Origin: a virus
IMG/VR virus record: IMGVR_UViG_3300028030_000023
Location: 1-44,485 of that record
DNA: 44,485 nt
Direction: 5' to 3' (one strand)
The stretch's first letter is position 1. Each line of letters opens with the position of its first letter. Under the pieces are notes generated by a model. It searched no databases. It was given only the letters and a program-made list of their open reading frames with translations, and was not told the DNA's origin. Below, one piece after another: positions 31,001 to 38,102 of the stretch. A program made the translations under genes and the position numbers.

Positions 31001-31397
31001 CGTCTTCTGCTCCAAAGTCGTAGTAACTTGACCCGAATATACCCACGGCTTTTCCGTCATAATACCCGACACCTAAAGAGGTTGATGAAAAAGGTGTACC
31101 AATAAAAACAGCACATCTCTCATCTTTATCTTGAAGTCTCCCCCAAAAACATATTGTGAACGGGTCTCCTGCTCCAAAGCCGTGAGCCACCGTACTGTCT
31201 GCATTAGCTGTTGATGCGTTTAGTGAGTGTGGTGCGTTTTCTGATGTAGAGACATCGCTTATTGCACCTATTGTATTTGTTGCTGATTGTTCGCTGTCGT
31301 TGGTCGCACTATTATCATTCGGGTCTGTAAATATCCACGAGAATTTTAGTGAGCCATCTTCAAACGGGTCTAAACCCCTTTTGAGAACGAGTGCCAT
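28044..31397 (-). CDS. Large tail protein with three LamG/concanavalin-like domains
   Basis: An 1117-residue probable adhesion protein. LamG-like domains: about 1-205 (HSLNAST ... FTICFWGRLQDKDE ... ITVFDRVLTSTEISDL), about 215-450 (ATLTFWIKPDISG ... EWQHIAMTIKSDGTIRV ... ICVWDRVLTDAEIEKL) and about 700-910 (YAIFNGTTSHITPS ... FYHFVLNNGTDVYINGAFAG). Between the second and third is a repetitive strand region (VVSIPKTV and VSVSLPKLI-type repeats). The C-terminal 45 residues match the end of the small protein 31837-32205. By eye the first two domains are richer in GC than the central part, suggesting mosaic origin. Likely binds host-surface glycans. Confidence 0.7.
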   Translation of the reverse strand: MALVLKRGLDPFEDGSLKFSWIFTDPNDNSATNDSEQSATNTIGAISDVSTSENAPHSLNASTANADSTVAHGFGAGDPFTICFWGRLQDKDERCAVFIGTPFSSTSLGVGYYDGKAVGIFGSSYYDFGAEDDTDYHYFSMTYDGVTAEWFKDGTSQTSHKADINTDATQKVRLYTNDTDVYGTDITVFDRVLTSTEISDLMNDNFAGASENIAQPDVINLSIYTPRATTQWSWLNRGNNPFGDNSDVAMWTFTDNDTGDAIIDCVEGGNTFSSLSNVVEDHNTPYSLNSLQGNSGHQYSQNNQPFSGADDATLTFWIKPDISGTIAKGSVSLGGHFVAKAFGVGWRDSSGVPKYTFQIGTTYYWLNEIVETWEEWQHIAMTIKSDGTIRVTRNGTQMINLTGQTIDFDNTKKIEFYSESNVDYVSDICVWDRVLTDAEIEKLRTDDFVKGGLVSADLNTITSTLLEPTYKFVTHSELLTLDITLLQSKVQEPIIFPNSLSIDSAVNIVSVSLPKLIEANIIDINITLETPTIQAPIIYPNSIFIEVVNYDVVVSIPKTVVAFINEIVSNQYDVNVKTSSTINAVLYSLVIEQLIPLSQGTIIVLEKTSSFFIEVTNPIKYSLYEQPIPNMFFIGMNKSYATPNLAIDYFNYKVNIVLNEPIIYTEGFMMVISTMLEVRVTGYVDIQPAPTNPVSATVNTFHPLYSDFTDKAFGKDGSGVDITFSTDNSGNDGYNYAIFNGTTSHITPSIYFNSNNSHTSYMRFKCDVITSTEKNVLLCKQNSDGIYEFYIYINSDGYVGYYVQGNEGILTNVKINFNSFYHFVLNNGTDVYINGAFAGSVPSFDYSPKIVRIGANLNNTVYHFKGSINMVRGWDGGLTIDEIKSLQDLTFDDLNYITAPQIITPYPTLNFLDVITPNYVGAFTAGTTLTYPTVMAQSIMLRIVPLYLKTRENVYVKAPSLLLQITKTDEPLWSRVFPNSFGLTAVVTSSVAQPYKDKRVVSIGLVTFNEKMLWEQNLVTHTFSAASTKMLDGSTVYSVLPKKQFSRPYKIMSNNVIMLNKVVVNQLKTLSAVGVHKIIFDDGSFEYMKFDLTKKYLEFTPLYDGAEYFYTNIEVLI

Positions 31398-31415
31398 TGG
31401 TTAGCCTTTTAAAGC

Positions 31416-31832
31416 TTAACCAAGTCTAAACACACCGTCAGTATGCCATTGAATAATGAAGTCTCCTGCACTTGATGATTTGTCCGTAACGAAATCTACA
31501 TAAGCTACAAGTGTTGATGTTGAAGTCGTGCCTGTGTCTTTGTAAATGACAGCTCCTCTTGCAGTAATCGTACTATTTGCCCAAGTAACGTCATCTGCGT
31601 CATACTTCGCCCAATCGTTCGTATCGTCTCTAGTGACGGTCTTATTTGCTAGTGCAGCCCCACCTGCCGTATATCCTGTTCCTGATACCTCATTTGTAAT
31701 GTCATCAAAGTTTGAATGAGCGTCAATATCTAAAGTATATGAGCTTGTAACCAATGCCACCTTAATTGTGTCATTTGCCCAATCAATAGAGCCTATCTTC
31801 GCTTTAAATTCGTTGTAAATTGCACTTGCCAT
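31416..31832 (-). CDS. Conserved phage virion protein (tail-associated)
   Basis: A 138-residue protein of a family common in siphoviruses: AIYNEFKAKIGSIDWANDTIKVALVTSSYTLDIDAHSNFDDI, then GTGYTAGGAALANKTVT, WANSTITARGAVIYKDTG, and a final FIIQWHTDGVFRL. I recognise this pattern from phage structural proteins, but its exact place in the particle is not known to me. AAAGGAT precedes ATG 31832. It lies between the LamG protein and a small protein sharing a module with that LamG protein. Confidence 0.7.
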   Translation of the reverse strand: MASAIYNEFKAKIGSIDWANDTIKVALVTSSYTLDIDAHSNFDDITNEVSGTGYTAGGAALANKTVTRDDTNDWAKYDADDVTWANSTITARGAVIYKDTGTTSTSTLVAYVDFVTDKSSSAGDFIIQWHTDGVFRLG

Positions 31833-31836
31833 TTTT

Positions 31837-32205
31837 CTATCCTTTTAGTAGATTAATTTCAACATTATACCATAAACAACCCTCATAAAGTGGAGAAAAC
31901 TGTAAAGGTACTTTTGTATGGTCGTAGTAGTATGTTGCTGACGTATTATCGTCAAACTCTATGACCTTTGCACTTTCGTCAACTGTGTCAATCAACGCGT
32001 CTTTTGTTTCCTCTTTTATCCACCCTGATGATTTGGACGTTATTTGTACTTCATTGCTCATAGTACCCTTTGCCTGCACAAACACGACACTAGAACCATC
32101 AACAGCAATCTGTCGTTCTGCAATATAATCATCAATATCAAATTCTGTTGAAATAAAGCATTTATTATCAAGTGTAACACCATCAATTTTTGTGACTCTT
32201 TTCAT
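31837..32205 (-). CDS. Small tail protein sharing a C-terminal module with the LamG protein
   Basis: A 122-residue beta-rich protein. The C-terminal 45 residues (KVIEFDDNTSATYYYDHTKVPLQFSPLYEG) resemble the C-terminus of the 1117-residue LamG protein (KIIFDDGSFEYMKFDLTKKYLEFTPLYDG), so they probably have a common attachment or fold module. ATGA overlap with the tape measure end and AAGGAG ahead of it. Likely a tail-tip component; the order tape measure then tip fits. Confidence 0.6.
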   Translation of the reverse strand: MKRVTKIDGVTLDNKCFISTEFDIDDYIAERQIAVDGSSVVFVQAKGTMSNEVQITSKSSGWIKEETKDALIDTVDESAKVIEFDDNTSATYYYDHTKVPLQFSPLYEGCLWYNVEINLLKG

Positions 32206-35200
32206 AAAGTGCTCCTTGTTAAATATTCAGATAATGCAGTGGCCACTGACTCATCACTCAAAGTTGCAAACGTTCTGCCACCAATATTCAAATTCAAATT
32301 TACAGTACGCAATGGGTTTACTGAACCACCCGAACTAAATCGAGGTACTTTTGCTACCACTCCACCTTGATTGTAACGTGGTAACATACCTTGATTTAAA
32401 ATGTTCAATCGTTCAAGACCTAATGCTTTAACAGCTTCCTTACGAATAATGAACTCACCAGCCTCTAAAAGAGCTTTGATTTTATCACCACCACCGTACC
32501 CGGGTAATTTTCCTGTTTTTCTACTGTGACCTATACCATTATCCAAATGTCCGCCCGAATTAAATCTAGGTATCAATCCACCTGTTTTACGAGGTATTGG
32601 TGCTGGATGAAAAACCTCATAAGTATCTAACCTACGACTTATTGGTCGTTTTGCTTTTGCCACAAACGCATTATCTTTTTGAATAGCTGCGCGGGTATCA
32701 AAATTAAGTTTAGATGTTGGTGATGTCGCCTCAATATGATTTTTAAGTGTGTTAAATTGCTGTTGGGCTGGGTCATCATCTAATAAAAGGTCAGTTGTTA
32801 TACCTGTTTTCGTGTTGCGTGATGTGAACTCGTAAAAACCACCCTCAGCATCACTTGTGTCTAATTCAAGTTTACTTACAATTTGCCCAAACTCATTTTC
32901 AACATATTTTAATTTATCATTAACTTGCGTCGTATCAGCATCAACCTTTGGTTTTATTTTAGCCGCATCAGCTTTTTTTTCAACCTCATCAGTTATTTTA
33001 TTAGCTGTTTCGTTCAAGGTAACGGGGTCTGGCACAGCTTGTATTTTCATTTGACGTTGTTTGTCGAATATAGCATCAATATTTTTCTCAATATCTTTTA
33101 TATGCTCTTTAGCTCTATTTAAGTCTTCATCCCATTTAATACCTGTTATCTGAGAAATCATTTTAGTCATAAGCTCTATCGCTTGAACTTGTAAATCTAT
33201 CTCAGCTTTTACTAATTCTATCTGAGCTTTTTTAAGCGCCATTTCATTTTTGATTTTAGCAATAGCGCGACGCTCTTCTTCTTTTGAAAGTGCTTGCACA
33301 ATGGAATAACGTTTATTTTCATATTCTATTGCGTTTTGTGCTGTTTGTTTAGCAGTCTTGTCAATAACTTTAATTGTCTCTAACTTAAACTTTTTAGTTT
33401 TTTTATCATACTTTTGCACTTCCTCTTCGTGAGAAATTTCAGATGCAGCATATTCAGCAGCTAACCTATCAGCTTCTGCTAAATATTGTTTAGCTGTTAC
33501 TAAATTACCTTTTACAAGTTCAGCTTTAGCTTTTGAAAATGCTTGTTCGGCACGTAATTGAGCATTATTATATTTTTGTAAATCACTCATCCCTGTCGTT
33601 CGTAAATCTGCAATTTTTGCGTTATGGTCCAATGCTAATTTTGTTCGTTCATCAGCGTATTTTTTACGAGTATCTGCAAGTTTTTTCTCTAACTTAATCA
33701 AATCATTGACATATCGTCTTTCTTTATTTTTAAGTGTTGCTAGAGTATTCTCAGCTGTCTTCTTTCTATCTTCATATTTTTTTATAAGTTTGTCGACACT
33801 TTTAAGTTCTTTTTCATTGAGTAATTGTGCTTGTGACGATAATTGCACAGCCGCATTACGTGTTGCGTTCATAGCTGCTATTTCAGCATTACGTCGTTTA
33901 GTAACAGCAATGCCAATTTCTTTTGTTAATTTTTTATATTTTTCAGCATTTGCAATAATAGTTTTTTCAGCATTTATTTTATTTTTATATGCCTCAACCA
34001 ATGTTCTTTCAGCGTCGGTCATTGGTAGTAAACCACTTTTCAATTTACGAATAGATTTCTCATATTCAGCAATGGCATTTTTACTGTTATCTATAGCTTT
34101 ATTTAATCTATCTGTCTCTTCACGAACATCTTTCAATGTTGACTTAGTAGCATCCAACTTGCCAAAATCTGCAATAGCCCCATTTAGCTTTTTCCATCGT
34201 GCTTCACTATCTTCCAACGTATCATTTAAGTCTCCAAGTTCTGACTTTATAGCCTCTAACTTACCTATGATTAAACCTATAGCAATAAAAAACGCTGCGA
34301 ACGGATTAGCAGCTACCCCCATTAATGAATAAAATCCTGTAACTGCTTTTTTAAGTTTTTTGAAGTTTAATATTAAAAGTGCAATGACCATTATGAGTTT
34401 ATCTGAAGCACCTGTAAAATCCTGTAACGCTGATACAAAACCGAATGATAATTTAATTACTCCACCTAATGTTTCAGCAAACCATTCAATATCTTCAATT
34501 AATCGACTAATGGACTTCGCAAAATCTTTAATGGTTTTATCATCGATATTACGGATAAAGTTTGTCATACTATCCGTACTGCTAACTAATGCTGGGGATA
34601 ACTCTGAGCCTATTCTAATAGCCAATCCCTCTAACGCTGACATAAGCTCTTTGTACGCACCCATTAAAGTATTCATCATTTCACGAGCCGACTCAGAGGC
34701 GTAACCGTAAGATTTATTTAAGGTTTTAGTTTTACCTATAACTTTATCAATAGATTTAAGTAGTATTTCACCTGTAGCCGCAGACTCTGTTCCAAAAATA
34801 CGAGACAATTCAGCATTTCTTATTTCAGGTGTTAGATTTTTTACAGCATTTTTAAGGACTTTTAGTTGTTCCACTAGAGGTTTGACATTACCGTTTGCAT
34901 CATACATTGCGGTTGATACGCCGCCGGCTTTCTTTGAAAGGTCATCAAGATATTTTTTCACTTGATTATCAGCACTTAAACGCTGCATAACTATTTTAAG
35001 TTGTGTACCCGCACGCTCAGCACGAATACCTGAGTCAGCCATAACTTCAAGCGCAGCCGTAGTTTCATTCAAACTATTACCAAACTGTGTGGCAATAGGT
35101 GCAACTTTCTTAAATGCTTGTGATAACTGTGAAACTGTCTGGGCAGAGTCATTTGCAGCTCTTGCCATAACATCTGCGACAGTTGAAATGTCACTAGCTT

Positions 35201-35735
35201 CAAGACCAAAACCATTCATTGCGGCAGCAGCCATATTTGAAGCTTCCGCTAAATCCACATTACCGACTACAGCAAGGTCAAGAACACCTTTAATTCCCTC
35301 TAATTGTTGTTCAGCTGTAAAACCAGCACGACCCATTTCTGTCATTGCAGCAGCTACTTGTGAAGCACTGAAAACTGTACTTTCACCAAGTTCTTTAGCT
35401 TTATCACTCAATGCATCAAGTTGTTTGCCGGATGCCCCCGAAACAACACCTAGAGTTTTTATTTGCTGCTCAAACGATGCAAATTTTGTTACGACACCGG
35501 TTATGGCTTGAAATGCAGCGTAATATGTTGCAACACGGGCTAAGTGCTCACCGAGTTGTACAAAAGAACCAGATAAAGCCCTGACAGACTTTGTAGCCTT
35601 TTTCATACTTGATGTTGAATTTGTCGTTTGTTTTTTAAGTTTGTCAATTTGACCGTTAAGACGCTTTATTTCATTAGTGGCTTTTGCTGTTTCAGCTTTT
35701 ATGTTAATCTTGACGTTTTGAGTCTTATCAGCCAT
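32202..35735 (-). CDS. Tail tape measure protein (TP901 type)
   Basis: An 1177-residue protein setting tail length and leaving with the DNA. The conserved TP901-type core is clear at about 65-330 (FASFEQQIKTLGVVSGASGKQLDAL, ESTVFSASQVAAAMTEMGRAGFTAEQ, MAAAAMNGFGLEASDISTVADVMARAANDSAQT). Two hydrophobic helices near 430-490 (LIMVIALLILNFKKLKKAV, PFAAFFIAIGLIIGKL) are followed by long coiled coils (about 500-900) and a Gly-rich C-terminus with short RFNSGG-type repeats. Length predicts a tail of roughly 150-200 nm by the usual 1.5 Angstrom per residue rule. AAGGAT precedes ATG 35735. It follows the chaperone genes as in lambda. Confidence 0.95.
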   Translation of the reverse strand: MADKTQNVKINIKAETAKATNEIKRLNGQIDKLKKQTTNSTSSMKKATKSVRALSGSFVQLGEHLARVATYYAAFQAITGVVTKFASFEQQIKTLGVVSGASGKQLDALSDKAKELGESTVFSASQVAAAMTEMGRAGFTAEQQLEGIKGVLDLAVVGNVDLAEASNMAAAAMNGFGLEASDISTVADVMARAANDSAQTVSQLSQAFKKVAPIATQFGNSLNETTAALEVMADSGIRAERAGTQLKIVMQRLSADNQVKKYLDDLSKKAGGVSTAMYDANGNVKPLVEQLKVLKNAVKNLTPEIRNAELSRIFGTESAATGEILLKSIDKVIGKTKTLNKSYGYASESAREMMNTLMGAYKELMSALEGLAIRIGSELSPALVSSTDSMTNFIRNIDDKTIKDFAKSISRLIEDIEWFAETLGGVIKLSFGFVSALQDFTGASDKLIMVIALLILNFKKLKKAVTGFYSLMGVAANPFAAFFIAIGLIIGKLEAIKSELGDLNDTLEDSEARWKKLNGAIADFGKLDATKSTLKDVREETDRLNKAIDNSKNAIAEYEKSIRKLKSGLLPMTDAERTLVEAYKNKINAEKTIIANAEKYKKLTKEIGIAVTKRRNAEIAAMNATRNAAVQLSSQAQLLNEKELKSVDKLIKKYEDRKKTAENTLATLKNKERRYVNDLIKLEKKLADTRKKYADERTKLALDHNAKIADLRTTGMSDLQKYNNAQLRAEQAFSKAKAELVKGNLVTAKQYLAEADRLAAEYAASEISHEEEVQKYDKKTKKFKLETIKVIDKTAKQTAQNAIEYENKRYSIVQALSKEEERRAIAKIKNEMALKKAQIELVKAEIDLQVQAIELMTKMISQITGIKWDEDLNRAKEHIKDIEKNIDAIFDKQRQMKIQAVPDPVTLNETANKITDEVEKKADAAKIKPKVDADTTQVNDKLKYVENEFGQIVSKLELDTSDAEGGFYEFTSRNTKTGITTDLLLDDDPAQQQFNTLKNHIEATSPTSKLNFDTRAAIQKDNAFVAKAKRPISRRLDTYEVFHPAPIPRKTGGLIPRFNSGGHLDNGIGHSRKTGKLPGYGGGDKIKALLEAGEFIIRKEAVKALGLERLNILNQGMLPRYNQGGVVAKVPRFSSGGSVNPLRTVNLNLNIGGRTFATLSDESVATALSEYLTRSTL

Positions 35736-35738
35736 AAC

Positions 35739-36277
35739 TTATCCTTGTAAAAATTGTCTCATTTGAGACTCGTGGTCAACTACTAAGTTGGATTTACTGT
35801 CATCACCAAGTTTCATAAACTCAGCAAAATCTTCCTCACTAGCTTGTGCAACACGACTAGATATAGCATTATAGCGTAAATTTTCTTCAATATTATCATT
35901 GATTTCTTCAAGACATATCATAACAAAAGACATACGATAAGGTCTAGGGTCAATATGACCGTTACGAATAAGCCGTGCTTTAATATAACTTAGACTTTTT
36001 TTTTATCACTTTCTACATTAATATCACTAAAATCTTTTTCAGTTCCATCTTCGTTATAAAGCTCCGGATATGTTTCACGTTTGATTATCTCAAAAATCTC
36101 ATTTGCTTCGATACGTGTTAGTGCGCGTAACTGCTCAGTCGTTAAATCAGTTGCATCCAAAATTGCATCCCCAATAGACTCTTCTATAACTCCATTTTCA
36201 ACATCTTCCAAATATCCAAAAGTTAACGATTGAACAACAATCTTATTTCCATTATGGTCTTTGTATGTTTTAGCCAT
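35739..36277 (-). CDS. Tail assembly chaperone GT, product of -1 ribosomal frameshift
   Basis: The T-like frame (35739-35995) has no stop and no ribosome binding site of its own: its first ATG (35933) lies far inside an open frame that runs back to the A9 run at 35996-36004. Slipping back one base there gives a 179-residue protein: 94 residues of the G-like chaperone plus 85 residues including IKARLIRNGHIDPRPYR and ASEEDFAEFMKLGDD. This is the classical lambda G/GT arrangement, in which the fusion links the tape measure to the tube protein during assembly. The mechanism is known for the family; its use here is inferred from the sequence. Confidence 0.85.
35990..36277 (-). CDS. Tail assembly chaperone G
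   Basis: A 95-residue unshifted product: MAKTYKDHNGNKIVVQSLTFGYLEDVE, then LTTEQLRALTRIEANEIFEIIKRETYPEL. The latter is the helical pattern of tail assembly chaperones located between tube and tape measure genes. It ends KKKV just after the slippery run. AAAGGATT precedes ATG 36277. Needed to keep the tape measure protein soluble and start tail tube polymerisation; not expected in the virion. Confidence 0.8.
   Translation of the reverse strand: MAKTYKDHNGNKIVVQSLTFGYLEDVENGVIEESIGDAILDATDLTTEQLRALTRIEANEIFEIIKRETYPELYNEDGTEKDFSDINVESDKKKV
35996..36004 (-). other. Slippery A9 run, programmed -1 frameshift site
   Basis: On the minus strand GAT is followed by nine A residues, then GTC TAA in frame 0. 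A -1 slip anywhere in the A-run bypasses the TAA and enters the 85-codon T-like frame. An A-AAA-AAA heptamer is a well-known slippery sequence. Confidence 0.85.
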
Positions 36278-36305
36278 TTTTTAATCCTTTATAAATTTAA
36301 CAAGC

Positions 36306-36319
36306 CACTCCAAAGAGTG
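36306..36319 (-). terminator. Hairpin between tube and chaperone genes (weak terminator/attenuator)
   Basis: Minus-strand CACTC-TTTG-GAGTG hairpin (36306-36319), followed by an A/T-rich but imperfect U tract. It could lower transcription into the chaperone genes relative to the abundant tube protein. Weak evidence. Confidence 0.35.
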
Positions 36320-36329
36320 ACCTATAAAT

Positions 36330-37106
36330 CTACGCTGTTTTTTCAGCAGCTTCGATTTTAAATAGCTTAGAGACACCATCGCCCGAAACAAGTTCTGATG
36401 CAAGCATTGTACCCTCAAAGCTAAGTTTAACAAACTCTGACGCATTTTTAAGGTTAAAGTCACCACTCGCAAGTAATGATACACGATGAAAAGTGTATTT
36501 ATAGTTCACACCATTTGCAGCGCAAGACTCAAATACAAGTACACCCTCAATTTTACTTTCAGTGTAACCTTGAACATCAATGTCATCATAAGCAGCGTTA
36601 TCAAACGTAACGTGTGTAACATCATTTTTAGACACCCCGCCACCTGTTTTAAAAGTAATTAAACCTTTGTCAGCGTTAAGTGTGTAATCTGTACCCTCAA
36701 CATACGTCGTTGCATCAGAAGAGTCTTTTACAACAACGTTTGAAAGAAACTTAGTTCCAATGTAAATTGGCGTGTCAAGCTCTGTTGCTGTAACGTTAGC
36801 TGTAGTTGCTGTTGCAGCAGCAGTTGCTGTTCTTGTTAATTTACCTAAGAAAGCTCTTTCAAGCATTTCAGGACTAATTTCAAGAGTCTCAATAGACAAT
36901 TTACCTGTAATCTTTTTAAGAATGTTCATATCCTCATACGCGGTGCAAGTCTCTGTATTGTCATGAGTAAGTGTGTCAACTGTTGTGGAAAACGAAACAT
37001 TTTCTGTTTGCCCAAAATCAACCTCTGTACCCAAAACACCATCTACGATAGGTGTGAATTTTAATTCCCCACCACCTGTGTTATAATATTTACTTTGTGC
37101 AGCCAT
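36330..37106 (-). CDS. Major tail (tube) protein
   Basis: A 258-residue beta-rich protein in the lambda V position between the terminator-like gene and the chaperones. The pattern KYYNTGGGELKFTPIVDGVLGTEVDFGQTENVSFSTTVDTLTHDNTETC, then KITGKLSIETLEISPEMLERAFLG, fits siphophage tube proteins. The Thr/Ala segment (TRTATAAATATTANVTATE) may start an inserted surface domain (YIGTKFLSNVVVKDSSDATTYVEGTDYTLNADKGLITF). ATG 37106 follows AAAGG at 8 nt; a TTG nine bases upstream is unlikely. Expected to be among the most abundant proteins. Confidence 0.8.
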   Translation of the reverse strand: MAAQSKYYNTGGGELKFTPIVDGVLGTEVDFGQTENVSFSTTVDTLTHDNTETCTAYEDMNILKKITGKLSIETLEISPEMLERAFLGKLTRTATAAATATTANVTATELDTPIYIGTKFLSNVVVKDSSDATTYVEGTDYTLNADKGLITFKTGGGVSKNDVTHVTFDNAAYDDIDVQGYTESKIEGVLVFESCAANGVNYKYTFHRVSLLASGDFNLKNASEFVKLSFEGTMLASELVSGDGVSKLFKIEAAEKTA

Positions 37107-37118
37107 AGTAAACAACCT

Positions 37119-37421
37119 TTATTTTATATTTGCAATAATTGATGCTTCAAAATATAAATATGCAATATCCATATCACCTTGTAAATTCAATTCAGACCCT
37201 ACGAAATCAAGTTCATCGTAAGGTAAAACTGCTTTCACCATAGCATCAACTAATGTTATATTGTCAGAAGTCACAACAAGTGCAAATCTAACAACTCTAG
37301 TTAATGAGCGTTTTGGTTGTACTCTAGTCATAACAACAACTCTAGGACTTATTTCACCATTGTCTTTCGCCGATGATATTAATAAATCTATAACTTCTTG
37401 TTCTGTCATTGAGCAGCCCAT
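37119..37421 (-). CDS. Tail terminator-like protein (gpU position)
   Basis: A 100-residue alpha/beta protein (EQEVIDLLISSAKDNG, SLTRVVRFALVVTSDNITLVDAMVKAVLP, DIAYLYFEASIIANIK) with the size and order of strands of small tail terminator proteins. It lies directly before the tube gene as lambda U does. GAGGT precedes ATG 37421. No diagnostic motif; assigned mainly by synteny. Confidence 0.6.
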   Translation of the reverse strand: MGCSMTEQEVIDLLISSAKDNGEISPRVVVMTRVQPKRSLTRVVRFALVVTSDNITLVDAMVKAVLPYDELDFVGSELNLQGDMDIAYLYFEASIIANIK

Positions 37422-37423
37422 AA

Positions 37424-37726
37424 CTATACCTCTTGTAAGAAAATGTTAACACCATCACCAAACTCATCTGGTGATAAATCAACAACCCCATAAACTGTTC
37501 CATTTATTTCAAGCGTGTCATTCTTTTGAATATCTGAAATTTCAGAATAAGAAGCCCACGCGTGAAAAAATGTTGTGTCTAATTGGTCGAGACTTTGCTC
37601 AAAAAATTGAACAGTGACCTCTTTTAATGTGTCGCGTGATTTATAAATAGCTTGTGTTGCAAATTCTTGTAAAAAAATGTCTTTAACATCTAAGCTCATT
37701 TGTTCTTTAAAATCACGTAACAACAT
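37424..37726 (-). CDS. Head-tail connector, gpFII-like
   Basis: A 100-residue protein. The C-terminal part (DIQKNDTLEINGTVYGVVDLSPDEFGDGVNIFLQ) closely follows the pattern of lambda gpFII (RGDTLTIGEENFWVDRVSPDDGG), a beta-barrel head-tail joining protein. The N-terminus is longer and helical. It lies between the decoration-like protein and the terminator as in lambda, but the gpZ gene that should follow is missing here and found at 165-746. TAGGAT precedes ATG 37726. Confidence 0.7.
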   Translation of the reverse strand: MLLRDFKEQMSLDVKDIFLQEFATQAIYKSRDTLKEVTVQFFEQSLDQLDTTFFHAWASYSEISDIQKNDTLEINGTVYGVVDLSPDEFGDGVNIFLQEV

Positions 37727-37730
37727 AAAC

Positions 37731-38057
37731 CTATCCTATCTTAACGCCAACGTTACCGTCAGTTGATGCAGCTTTTGTACCCCAAGATACGCCTGCACGA
37801 ACATTTGCACCAGAGTTAGAGTCTGTTGTAACAACACTATTACCAGCATCCCAATAAACAACATCACCAACTTTAATTTCATCAGCGTTAGCCGCCGGAA
37901 ACTCATAAACACCAACAGTATCAACTGAAATTTTTTCACCAATCTCACCAGCTGTTTGAGCAATACCGATACTATCCGCAAAAACAACAACATCACGAAC
38001 AGCTGTCGCGACCAATGCAACCATAATTAATACAAAACCATCATATAATTTCTTCAT
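37731..38057 (-). CDS. Capsid decoration-like protein (DUF2190 type)
   Basis: A 108-residue protein. The pattern DSIGIAQTAGEIGEKISVDTVGVYEFPAANADEIKVGDVVYWDAGNSVVTTDSNSGANVRAGVSW matches DUF2190, a small beta-barrel family next to capsid genes that probably stabilises the capsid as lambda gpD does. The N-terminus (KKLYDGFVLIMVALVATAVRDVVVF) is more hydrophobic than usual. AAAGGAT precedes ATG 38057. Confidence 0.75.
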   Translation of the reverse strand: MKKLYDGFVLIMVALVATAVRDVVVFADSIGIAQTAGEIGEKISVDTVGVYEFPAANADEIKVGDVVYWDAGNSVVTTDSNSGANVRAGVSWGTKAASTDGNVGVKIG

Positions 38058-38080
38058 CTGAAAATCCTTTTATATAAAAT

Positions 38081-38102
38081 AACTAAGGCGCAAACCCTAG
38101 TT
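38081..38102 (-). terminator. Hairpin after the capsid gene (attenuator/terminator)
   Basis: Minus strand: AACTAGGG-TTTGCG-CCTTAGTT, an 8-bp stem with one G-U pair (38081-38102), overlapping the capsid stop codon and followed by ATTTTAT. It probably lowers read-through from the highly expressed capsid gene to downstream genes. Confidence 0.55.

Noticed and set aside
31398-31415. GGTTA/TAACC inverted repeat between two tail genes as terminator
   Set aside because: Only 5 bp pair, the following bases form the next gene's ribosome binding site, and there is no U-run.
33706-34332. 208-codon plus-strand ORF inside the tape measure gene
   Set aside because: A shadow on the opposite strand of the coiled-coil region, Ser/Phe/Leu-rich, without promoter or ribosome binding site.
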